From a virus, in the IMG/VR virus record IMGVR_UViG_3300042387_000948, positions 124,001-188,000 of that record: 64,000 bases of DNA. One strand, given 5' to 3'. The position numbers and the translations under genes were made by a program. Of this stretch, positions 26,416 through 33,689 are shown piece after piece; the first letter of the stretch is position 1; every line of letters begins with the position of its first letter. The notes beneath the pieces were generated by a model. It was not told where the DNA came from and made no database searches. It worked only from the letters and a program-made list of their open reading frames with translations.

Positions 26416-27252
26416 TTAGTTGTTGAAAAGGTCATCAAATGCAGATGTTACATCATCTAATTTCTTAGTTGGTGCTGGTGCTTCCGTTACTGCCTCCACT
26501 TTCGGTGTTGGTGTTGGAATTACCGATTCCGCAGGTGATGCCGTTGAAGATAATGTTTGAGCCGATACTGATGTTTCTAATTCATCATCACCGGTTGCAG
26601 ATGGGTTTAACCATCCCTCTAACACACTTTTCAACTCTGAATAAGTTAATTCTTGATAAAGGTCTGTGATTTCCATTTGGCTTGTAAGGAATTTCTTAGT
26701 TTCCTCCGCTGATTCTACCAATGGTGTTTCTTTTGGTTTTACTCTGATTGTTGTAACAGGGTATGATGTACCACTATCTTCAGCCGATACAATCTCAACA
26801 GTGATATCTCTACCAGTTGTTGGGTCAGTAATATCGCCGTAATCTGGGTCAGCCATATATCCTAAGATTTCTTGGTAAACAGTCTTACCAAATCCCCAAA
26901 AACGAACACCTTCTCCTTCTTCACCTCTTACCAATACAGGTACGAATGTACGAAGTTTTGGCTCCATCTTTTTCGCTGCTTTCCAATCTTCCTTATCACC
27001 CATACGCTTTAATTTGTCAGCGAACTCAACAATTGGGTCAGGTCTGCCAAATGACATTGGAGATAAATAAGATTTGTTGTTAATGTTGTAATGAAAATAA
27101 AGTTCGATAAAAGGATTTTCTTCGTTGAACTTATATGGGACTAATCGGATTTGATGTTTGCCCGGTGCTGGTTTCCACAATTCTACTTTCTTCGATGTGG
27201 TTGATTGCAGTTTGTTCAGTCTGCCTCTGATAGCATCTAAATTAATAGCCAT
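26416..27252 (-). CDS. Single-stranded DNA-binding protein, T4 gp32-like
   Basis: A 278-residue protein with the gp32 plan. A basic N-terminus for cooperativity (RGRLNKLQSTTSKKV) leads into the OB core (HQIRLVPYKFNEENPFIELY, then SYLSPMSFGRPDPI, then RFWGFGKTVYQEIL). A Pro/Thr linker follows, with an acidic tail ending in DDVTSAFDDLFNN, close to the T4 gp32 tail that recruits partner proteins. Unlike T4 gp32 it contains no cysteine, so the zinc-binding subdomain is absent. It is served by two host-type promoters and a late motif, as suits a protein needed in bulk. Confidence 0.92.
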   Translation of the reverse strand: MAINLDAIRGRLNKLQSTTSKKVELWKPAPGKHQIRLVPYKFNEENPFIELYFHYNINNKSYLSPMSFGRPDPIVEFADKLKRMGDKEDWKAAKKMEPKLRTFVPVLVRGEEGEGVRFWGFGKTVYQEILGYMADPDYGDITDPTTGRDITVEIVSAEDSGTSYPVTTIRVKPKETPLVESAEETKKFLTSQMEITDLYQELTYSELKSVLEGWLNPSATGDDELETSVSAQTLSSTASPAESVIPTPTPKVEAVTEAPAPTKKLDDVTSAFDDLFNN

Positions 27253-27320
27253 TTTTTTGAGTTTTAAGAGTTTATGATTTATGGTTTTATTTTGGTGTCT
27301 GTCCTACACCGACGTCCTAT

Positions 27321-27328
27321 ATAAATAT
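27321..27328 (-). promoter_or_regulatory. Late-type motif before gp32
   Basis: ATATTTAT followed by ATAGG, downstream of both host-type gp32 promoters and 68 bases before the start codon. It could keep gp32 expressed late. Confidence 0.45.
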
Positions 27329-27338
27329 AACGTTCTTA

Positions 27339-27370
27339 CAAAGATACGAAGAATATTTGATAATACCAAA
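27339..27370 (-). promoter_or_regulatory. Host-type promoter 1 of the gp32 operon
   Basis: TTTG at 27370-27367, 20 bases, TATCTTTG at 27346-27339. It is an exact match to the Bacteroidota consensus and lies about 86 bases before the gp32 start. Confidence 0.8.
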
Positions 27371-27418
27371 TGTTTTTTTAAACTTTTTTTTATGCAGATA
27401 TTTTTCATATAATTGTAA

Positions 27419-27450
27419 CAAAGATACTAATAATTTGTTACAAATCCAAA
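27419..27450 (-). promoter_or_regulatory. Host-type promoter 2 of the gp32 operon
   Basis: TTTG at 27450-27447, 20 bases, TATCTTTG at 27426-27419. It is in tandem, 80 bases upstream of promoter 1. The -33 box sits just past the T-run of the preceding terminator. Confidence 0.8.
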
Positions 27451-27481
27451 CAAAAAAGGGAAAACTTTCGTTCTCCCTTTT
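27451..27481 (-). terminator. Terminator after the 373-residue virion-like gene
   Basis: On the minus strand AAAAGGGAGAAC-GAAA-GTTTTCCCTTTT forms a stem with a tetraloop and a T-run, three bases past the stop at 27484. Confidence 0.88.
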
Positions 27482-27483
27482 GT

Positions 27484-28605
27484 TTATCGTATGATTGATT
27501 CTTTTACTAATTGTTGGAGTTGATTAACTGCCAACCTAGCTTCGTTTTGTGTTATAGTATCACCTTTCTTTTCTGCATTATATTCTTCAACTGCTTTTGC
27601 TATTATTTCATTGGGTATATCCATTTTTTCTATATTATCGGCTATTACTGAAAGAAATTGCTCCATTGCCTTTTCTTCATCACTATCAGTATCACCAGCA
27701 AATAATGCTGCCTTACCAACCCCAGCTATAATAGTTTCTTCAACAACATGCGGAATGAATCCACTAACACACTTTGCGGCAAATGCACCAGCACCAGCTC
27801 CCAATCCACCTGTCACAACACCAAGTACAACCCCTAATGCAAACTTTTTAGCAACACTTTTTACTGCTTTCTTTTGTGGTTCGGTCATATCAATACCATC
27901 TTTCCACATTGCAATTCCTGTTGCAGCATCTTTAAATGTATGAACTTCGTGTTTAAACCCTTTTTTAAGAGCATGGTAAGCACCGACTGCTTTATCTTTT
28001 AATGCCTTACCCCAACTTCTTCTTTCTGGTGTATCACCTTTATGTACTTTTTCTTTAAAAAATGCTTTTTCTTCTTCCGCCCAATCTTTGATACCATCTT
28101 TAATTGCTCTAACATACACTTTTGGTTTTGTTACTGCGGTTTTTACATTTTTTCTTAAACCAGCTTCATCATCACTACCTGATGAATGAGCTGCTATTTT
28201 AGCTTGTGTTTCTTTTTCTGTATCCATTCTAGCTGCCATAGCAGGGTCTGCTGTAAATAATTGAGCTTTTACTTGTGGTGATGGTTCGTTTGAGGATGGT
28301 TTTTCAGATTGCGGTGTTTTTTCATCACCACCTTTTTTAGTATTATTAATTGATGGTACTGATTTTCCATCTTTTTCACTACCCAATGATTTGTTTATTG
28401 CTTTTCTTTCTGGTGTCCCATCCTTTGGAAGTGTTTTTTCAGCAGCAATTCTACCTGCACTATCTTTGGGTAATCTTAACAAATTACCAACAATACCTTC
28501 GGTATCTTCACCTTTGGAGTTTTTGTATTTTATCTTTTTATTTAACGCAGGATTACTAAAATTTTTATCATCTGCCTCCGTTACTAACTTTGATAATCTA
28601 ATCAT
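27484..28605 (-). CDS. Putative virion or internal-head protein
   Basis: A 373-residue protein not matching a family I know. It starts MIRLSKLVTEADD, a short helix ending in an acidic cleavage-like site. The next 140 residues are polar and low in complexity (Lys, Ser, Pro, Gly). Basic helices follow, then a hydrophobic Gly/Ala stretch (LGVVLGVVTGGLGAGAGAFA) that could insert in a membrane. The tail is acidic and helical. It forms a single late unit with its own late motif and terminator. The mix suggests a protein packaged in the head or ejected with DNA, but this is inference. Confidence 0.5.
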   Translation of the reverse strand: MIRLSKLVTEADDKNFSNPALNKKIKYKNSKGEDTEGIVGNLLRLPKDSAGRIAAEKTLPKDGTPERKAINKSLGSEKDGKSVPSINNTKKGGDEKTPQSEKPSSNEPSPQVKAQLFTADPAMAARMDTEKETQAKIAAHSSGSDDEAGLRKNVKTAVTKPKVYVRAIKDGIKDWAEEEKAFFKEKVHKGDTPERRSWGKALKDKAVGAYHALKKGFKHEVHTFKDAATGIAMWKDGIDMTEPQKKAVKSVAKKFALGVVLGVVTGGLGAGAGAFAAKCVSGFIPHVVEETIIAGVGKAALFAGDTDSDEEKAMEQFLSVIADNIEKMDIPNEIIAKAVEEYNAEKKGDTITQNEARLAVNQLQQLVKESIIR

Positions 28606-28614
28606 TGAAAATAT

Positions 28615-28636
28615 ATTTATTATATACTATAAATAT
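28615..28636 (-). promoter_or_regulatory. Late-type motif before the 373-residue gene
   Basis: ATATTTAT at 28636-28629, then AGTATATAATAAAT, 23 bases upstream of the start codon at 28605. One of the best copies of the motif. Confidence 0.65.
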
Positions 28637-28644
28637 TGTGAAAT

Positions 28645-28668
28645 AAAAAAGGAGGAATAAATCCTCCC
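28645..28668 (-). terminator. Terminator after the endolysin gene
   Basis: The stem GGAGGA / TCCTCC has a TTTAT loop and is followed by six T on the minus strand, six bases past the endolysin stop. Confidence 0.85.
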
Positions 28669-28673
28669 TTTTT

Positions 28674-29546
28674 TTATGCTAATAAGTGATAGTATTCTTT
28701 GAAGTGTTTGATTCTGTCTGCCAAACCAATTGTACCTCCGTTTACTCTTTTAGTAATCTTTGTTACAACTGCATCCGAACTTCCTTCATCTGCCATCTTA
28801 TGTAATCCATTTTTAGAAAAAAACCAAGCTGCTGATAATAATGCATATGGACCAGCTACTTTATCCTGATTAACTGTCATATCTTCACCAATTGATTTAC
28901 CAAATGCAGTATAATTTTCTTTTCCAGTCAATTGGATATATCCTCTTCCTCTGAATTTGTATCCCTCTCCACTACTTTCAGGTCCGTTACCCATTCTACC
29001 ACCATATACTCTATTTGCAATCTTTTCCGGCTTTCTTTCGTAAGCTGCTGCTAATGCTGAAGTTGGGAAGTACTTTTTGAATATACCCATCAAACCTTTT
29101 GCAGAATAGTTTAGGTTTTCTTGCGTTGCACGGAATCCTCCACTTTCGTGTCCACATTGTGCTAAGAAGTGTGCTAATCTTAACGGTGTATTGATACCGA
29201 ACTTTGCAGCAGTATCAGGAATCATTGCAATTACATTATCAGGAATATGACCTTTTAATTTTGCCAAATTCAATCCAGCTACACTTACCACCGGTGTAGA
29301 TGAAACAGGTTGTGGTGCAGGTACAGTAGCGGTTGGTTGTGCTACTGGTTTTGGAATTTGGGTAACTCCCATAATTTTGTTCCAAGTATTAGGTCCAACA
29401 ATACCATCGGCAGTTAAACCATTCTTTGCTTGCCATGCTTTTACAGCATCTTCCGTTTTAGGACCGAAGTTACCAATTGGTTCTAAACCCAATTTGGCTT
29501 GTAACTTCTTAACATCTTCGTTATTATCGCCTCTTTTTAATAACAT
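28674..29546 (-). CDS. Endolysin: peptidoglycan-binding domain plus GH19 lysozyme
   Basis: A 290-residue lytic enzyme. Residues 1-60 form a PG_binding_1 domain (RGDNNEDVKKLQAKLGL, then FGPKTEDAVKAWQAKNGL and DGIVGPNTW). A Pro/Thr/Val linker of about 35 residues follows. Residues 100-290 form a GH19 chitinase/lysozyme domain with CGHESGGF carrying the catalytic Glu and RGRGYIQLTGKENY, the family hallmark. It cuts host peptidoglycan at lysis. There is no signal peptide, so release needs a holin or similar, which I could not identify. It belongs to the late operon starting near 30016. Confidence 0.93.
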   Translation of the reverse strand: MLLKRGDNNEDVKKLQAKLGLEPIGNFGPKTEDAVKAWQAKNGLTADGIVGPNTWNKIMGVTQIPKPVAQPTATVPAPQPVSSTPVVSVAGLNLAKLKGHIPDNVIAMIPDTAAKFGINTPLRLAHFLAQCGHESGGFRATQENLNYSAKGLMGIFKKYFPTSALAAAYERKPEKIANRVYGGRMGNGPESSGEGYKFRGRGYIQLTGKENYTAFGKSIGEDMTVNQDKVAGPYALLSAAWFFSKNGLHKMADEGSSDAVVTKITKRVNGGTIGLADRIKHFKEYYHLLA

Positions 29547-29560
29547 TTCTTAAATATTGT

Positions 29561-29986
29561 TTAATTAGTGGTTGTAACTTCTTCTTTTTCCTCACCAAAT
29601 GATATTACCTCAAAAACACGAGTTTGTATCTTTTTAGTTCCGGTTGCGTTTGTTAATATGATTGAATTCTTAAACTTAGGCCAATCAATTACAAAATTGG
29701 AGTTCAATACCCCACCATTCTCCTCTTTAACTAATTCGTTAAGAGCATTAATTGTGTATAAGGTATTAGATTCCTTTTTTCTATGTATTAATATAGTGTT
29801 TTCTAACGGAGTTGCCGGTTGAAAAGCTGTATCTATGTTGTATGTAATAAACAATTCCTCTAAATTGGATTTGTTTTGTAGAATATAAATATAGTTGTAA
29901 ACTATATGATATATTTCTCTAATTTGTTGTAGAGTGTTTTGTAACTCTTCTTTTGTTGTAAACGTGCAAAGTAACTGTGTCTTCAT
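29561..29986 (-). CDS. Protein of unknown function in the lysis operon
   Basis: A 141-residue soluble protein that I do not recognise. The N-terminal 45 residues are helical (EELQNTLQQIREIYHIVYN). The rest is beta-like with SNFVIDWPKFKNSIILTN and an acidic tail. No membrane segment is visible, so it is not an obvious holin. It is the first gene after a late motif and lies 14 bases before the endolysin gene. Confidence 0.6.
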   Translation of the reverse strand: MKTQLLCTFTTKEELQNTLQQIREIYHIVYNYIYILQNKSNLEELFITYNIDTAFQPATPLENTILIHRKKESNTLYTINALNELVKEENGGVLNSNFVIDWPKFKNSIILTNATGTKKIQTRVFEVISFGEEKEEVTTTN

Positions 29987-30015
29987 CTATCCTTCTTTGT
30001 AATTCTTATTCATAA

Positions 30016-30023
30016 ATAAATAT
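30016..30023 (-). promoter_or_regulatory. Late-type motif before the endolysin operon
   Basis: ATATTTAT followed by TTATGAATAAG, 29 bases upstream of the start codon at 29986. Confidence 0.5.
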
Positions 30024-30052
30024 TAAATTACAAATGAAACATAGTTTTGGAG

Positions 30053-32284
30053 TTATTTTTTAGCTTTACTCTGCAAACAATCTCTGATATCTTTACCAAA
30101 ATAACTTGCTACTTTTTGAGTAGTACCTGCGGTTCTCCACTGGTCATTAAATAATTCAACCTCCTTACCCTCATTCATTACACTTACCTTTTCACCACCA
30201 GGTGTTACTCTTGATTTTTTCAAAAGATGTTCTTTAAGTCCATTTTTACCTTCAGATGTACTTAAATCACCATTGTATCCACTTTGTTCAGCTATACAAT
30301 TTCTAATCATAGATGGTTTTACGCCATTAAAACCCATTTGTATTAACATTGCATCATCATCCGCATCATCTAAATCTATGTAAGTTCCCAAATGCATTGC
30401 ATCCATTACACCAGAAATATAAGCTTGGGTATGCTTCCCATTATCTGCATTTGGCTTTGTATCAGGATGATACCCATCAGGCTCATCATCTTTAAACAAT
30501 TGATTAGTTACTTCGGTATGAACGGCGGTTACAATATCTTTTTCAGTTTGCTTTATAGCTTTAGTTTCATCATTTACACCAAATTCTCCTAATTTAATTG
30601 CTATTTTTCCAAATGGTTCATATGGTAATCCTATTTGACCTAATGATTTAATAGGACCAACTTCGTTTCCATTATCATCTTTATAAAAAGTTCCCTCATC
30701 TTTTTCTACAATACGTGAATTTCCTTGCTCATCATATAATCTACTATTAGAATATTCGTTCATTAATTCTAATTTTTTGGAAGTGGGTAAATTTTTCCAA
30801 TCTTTTACTTTAGATTGGATGTATTTTGAAAATCTATGTTTACCATCGGTGGCAATGCCATCCAATACATTCATATAGTTTTTCATTTTTGGAGATTCAC
30901 ACGCACTAACTACCAAATCATCAATTTTAATTTTAGCTTGACTTTTTACAGTAGCTGCTGCAGCATTTGATACTTTTTGAATTCCCTCTTCAATTGTATT
31001 AGAAACCCCAACTGATACATCATCCCCAAATTTAATTTGCATTAATCTTAATCTTTGTGCTGGAGTTGTGTTGTTTTGTGGGTCTTTAACTTCTGAATCT
31101 TTTTTATTTGAAATACTAACTATTGCGGTTCTTCCATTTTTATCCTTTCCTATTGCAAATGTATCGTGATAACTTTTAAATTTTTTAAATAATTTTAATT
31201 GATGTGCATAATATTGCTTATCATCACCTTCGGATTTTACAACCATATCTTCTAAGTGAGCTTGAACTGCATCATTTAATTCTGTCGTTGATTGTACAAC
31301 TTTATGTGGTTGTGAAGTATCTAATTTAGATTCATTTAATCTGTTAATGGTTGATAACCCACCGGCATATGCAGCTCGCATCCATTCCATATACGCTTTT
31401 TCATTATTATCAAAACCTGTTTTTCCTGGTTTACTAAATACACTATCCGAATCCGATTGTGCTTTTTGTAAATTAACTTCCGCAAATACTTCTCTTTCGG
31501 CTAATATTGTTAAAAATTCATCACTATCTGATTTTAATCCCAATGATATAGCAAATTTTTTCTCTTCAACATTTAATTTTTTTCCTATTAATTCTTTTGT
31601 TTTTGTTTGTATTTTTTCTGAATTTTCTTTTTTAAATTCATCTAAATTATTAATTGAATTGCAGTATTTAGATTCACCCTCACTAGCCACAGGACCACCA
31701 GCCCCAGCTATACCTTTTTCTCTATTTAATTCAACCTCATTTTGGTATTTAGTTATTGTATCAAAATTACCTTCATTTAAGTCATTAACAATTTCTTGTT
31801 GAGTAGGTCCATTAGGTGCATCTTTATAATTTTTATTTTTGGTATCAAATCCACTTCTATCAACATTTGTAGCTTCTTCTTTTGATTTGGGTTGCTCTTT
31901 TGATTGAGGTTCTGCTTTTGGTTTTGGTGTTTGCTCCTCACCACCTCTTTGTGATTGGTAATCACCACCAAACAAATCCGAACCTGCTACTTTTTTAGGT
32001 TTATCTTCATCATCGGCTTTCATTGTGTGAGTTCCATCTTTTACAGCCGCATCTCTTGCTTCCTTTGATTTAAATACGGAAGTTTTACCTGTATCTTTTT
32101 TGGTTGCGGTAAATGTATCATCCGCTTCCATTAAATTTTTTAATAGTTCGTGTTTTATTTCACCCAACCCCATTTCGGTTAATACTAAAGATAGTTCGGT
32201 TAAATGTTTTGAGTTCTTTGGATTTGGCATACCATTATCCACTCTATAAGCCCACTCTTCTAATATATTGTTAATTAAAGACAT
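30053..32284 (-). CDS. Large putative virion protein
   Basis: A 743-residue acidic protein. The N-terminus (MSLINNILEEWAYRVDNGMP) resembles an opening found on several T4-like virion proteins and is followed by a helical segment. Residues 60-170 are polar and low in complexity (Lys, Glu, Gln, Pro). The remaining 570 residues look folded, with FAISLGLKSDSDEFLTILAE and MDAMHLGTYIDLDDADDDA, an acidic cluster that may bind metal. No catalytic family is clear. It lies between the phosphatase gene and the endolysin operon, so a structural or ejected protein is likely. Confidence 0.5.
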   Translation of the reverse strand: MSLINNILEEWAYRVDNGMPNPKNSKHLTELSLVLTEMGLGEIKHELLKNLMEADDTFTATKKDTGKTSVFKSKEARDAAVKDGTHTMKADDEDKPKKVAGSDLFGGDYQSQRGGEEQTPKPKAEPQSKEQPKSKEEATNVDRSGFDTKNKNYKDAPNGPTQQEIVNDLNEGNFDTITKYQNEVELNREKGIAGAGGPVASEGESKYCNSINNLDEFKKENSEKIQTKTKELIGKKLNVEEKKFAISLGLKSDSDEFLTILAEREVFAEVNLQKAQSDSDSVFSKPGKTGFDNNEKAYMEWMRAAYAGGLSTINRLNESKLDTSQPHKVVQSTTELNDAVQAHLEDMVVKSEGDDKQYYAHQLKLFKKFKSYHDTFAIGKDKNGRTAIVSISNKKDSEVKDPQNNTTPAQRLRLMQIKFGDDVSVGVSNTIEEGIQKVSNAAAATVKSQAKIKIDDLVVSACESPKMKNYMNVLDGIATDGKHRFSKYIQSKVKDWKNLPTSKKLELMNEYSNSRLYDEQGNSRIVEKDEGTFYKDDNGNEVGPIKSLGQIGLPYEPFGKIAIKLGEFGVNDETKAIKQTEKDIVTAVHTEVTNQLFKDDEPDGYHPDTKPNADNGKHTQAYISGVMDAMHLGTYIDLDDADDDAMLIQMGFNGVKPSMIRNCIAEQSGYNGDLSTSEGKNGLKEHLLKKSRVTPGGEKVSVMNEGKEVELFNDQWRTAGTTQKVASYFGKDIRDCLQSKAKK

Positions 32285-32291
32285 TATTTTT

Positions 32292-32936
32292 CTATTTTAT
32301 TAGGTTATGCTTAACCAATTGTTTGAATAAGTATTCTGATATCTTCCTATCCGATGGAAAATGTACACCACTTAATTCTCTTACTCTTTTTATTTTGTGA
32401 TAAAATTTATCTATTTCTTCTGCCGCTTCGGGTTTTATTTTTCCAAAGTGATATAATGTTACTAAAAAATCTAATGAATGTCCTGATGGGTATGATGCCG
32501 AATTTGCATCGGTTGTTACTATTGCATACAATTCCAATCCCAATTCTCTTGCCAATTGATATGGTCTTGGGCGGTTGAATTTATCTTTAAGATAAAACAA
32601 TACCGGGTCTATATCAAAACACCAATTCTTTACCTGTTCGGTAGTGACATTTAATCCCAATTTTCTACCAGCTAATGCTAAAAAATCGTGATGATTATGC
32701 TCTAATAATTTACAAAATTTAAAGTCATCAGCATCAGCTTTTTTTGTAATTTCAACCAAATATTCTAATTCCTTTTTGGTTTCATCTGATGAATTGGTTG
32801 GAAATGGATGATTTTCTAATATATCCTTTACTATACCCTTATTAATACAATCCTGTAAGATACCAGCTCTATCAGCTTTTACCTTATCATCTTGCTCTTT
32901 GGGTGGATTACCAAATTTTATATCATCCAAATTCAT
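32292..32936 (-). CDS. PAP2-type acid phosphatase
   Basis: A 214-residue soluble protein with the full PAP2 / class A acid phosphatase signature: K117-x6-R124-P (KDKFNRPRP), P150-S-G-H153 and R186-x5-H192-x3-D196. The two histidines and the arginines form the vanadate/phosphate site. There are no membrane helices, unlike lipid-phosphate PAP2 enzymes, and no signal peptide. The N-terminal 100 residues are helical and less typical. The substrate is unknown; a nucleotide, sugar phosphate or lipid carrier phosphate is possible. It lies between the secreted nuclease and the 743-residue gene. Confidence 0.82.
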   Translation of the reverse strand: MNLDDIKFGNPPKEQDDKVKADRAGILQDCINKGIVKDILENHPFPTNSSDETKKELEYLVEITKKADADDFKFCKLLEHNHHDFLALAGRKLGLNVTTEQVKNWCFDIDPVLFYLKDKFNRPRPYQLARELGLELYAIVTTDANSASYPSGHSLDFLVTLYHFGKIKPEAAEEIDKFYHKIKRVRELSGVHFPSDRKISEYLFKQLVKHNLIK

Positions 32937-33018
32937 ATATATAAGTATTAATTGAAAAGAAACTCATTTCTAATCAAACATTTTGTTGTTGGTATGCTGC
33001 GGTTTAAATAACCTATAT

Positions 33019-33648
33019 TTATTTAAATTTAAATCCGGTCAATTTTTCTATTTGTGTAATCGGTACTTCGTTATTTTGGAATCCATCGGCCGGTGATAAA
33101 TCATTGTTGAATAGATATGCGTGCCATTTTCCTGCTACCTGAACTACTTTCCAGCATTGTGTAGGAACTGATACTAACCCTATTTTCTTTGCTTCACCAA
33201 CTGAACCACTCCATACTCTTACTTTTGAACTAATCATTGCCCAATTTCGGGTTGCAGTTTCTAATGATTTCCAATCCCCTGCATTTAATCTATGAGTTTG
33301 TGCTACCATATTACTAAAATAGAAACATTCATCCTGCACCGCTTGAGTTTGACAAAGGTTGTCCGCCGCCGGCATTACATGTCCTCTATCGTATCCACTT
33401 TTTAGGTAATAAAATGCAATATTAGTTTCATCTACCAATTGTGGGTCAGGTTTAAAGTTATCTTTTCTTTTTAGGGGTGTTGGACAACCTACCATTGCTT
33501 TTGTTGTTTCCCATTCCACTAATACTGGGTATCTTTTTGATTTACTGAAGTGTGTTGTGTAGTTTGTGTGTTTGATTACTACGATGTCTTGTGCTCTTAC
33601 AACAATTAATGTAAAAAAGAACAATAGAGATAAACCTAATTTTTTCAT
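33019..33648 (-). CDS. Secreted DNA/RNA non-specific endonuclease (NUC1 family)
   Basis: A 209-residue nuclease. Residues 1-19 form a signal peptide (KKLGLSLLFFFTLIVVRA, cleavage before Gln20), so the enzyme is exported. The family motif D87-R-G-H90 (YDRGHVMPAAD) contains the catalytic histidine, and FYFSNMVAQTHRLNAGDW supplies the metal-binding Asn and the conserved N-x-G-x-W. Three cysteines are present. Export across the inner membrane would place it in the periplasm or outside the cell. A late motif sits directly upstream. Confidence 0.9.
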   Translation of the reverse strand: MKKLGLSLLFFFTLIVVRAQDIVVIKHTNYTTHFSKSKRYPVLVEWETTKAMVGCPTPLKRKDNFKPDPQLVDETNIAFYYLKSGYDRGHVMPAADNLCQTQAVQDECFYFSNMVAQTHRLNAGDWKSLETATRNWAMISSKVRVWSGSVGEAKKIGLVSVPTQCWKVVQVAGKWHAYLFNNDLSPADGFQNNEVPITQIEKLTGFKFK

Positions 33649-33666
33649 ATGTTATAGTATTGTTTT

Positions 33667-33683
33667 GTATATACTATAAATAT
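33667..33683 (-). promoter_or_regulatory. Late-type motif before the secreted nuclease
   Basis: ATATTTATAGTATATAC, with its core 27 bases upstream of the start at 33648, in the 41-base gap after the PolA-like gene. Confidence 0.65.
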
Positions 33684-33689
33684 GGTTTT

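Noticed and set aside
29561-29986. Holin for the endolysin operon
   Set aside because: The protein has no transmembrane helix, and no other short membrane protein lies in the operon.
33001-33030. ATATTTAT on the plus strand near 33014 as a plus-strand late promoter
   Set aside because: No plus-strand gene follows it and it overlaps the end of the nuclease gene. A single match in AT-rich DNA is expected by chance.
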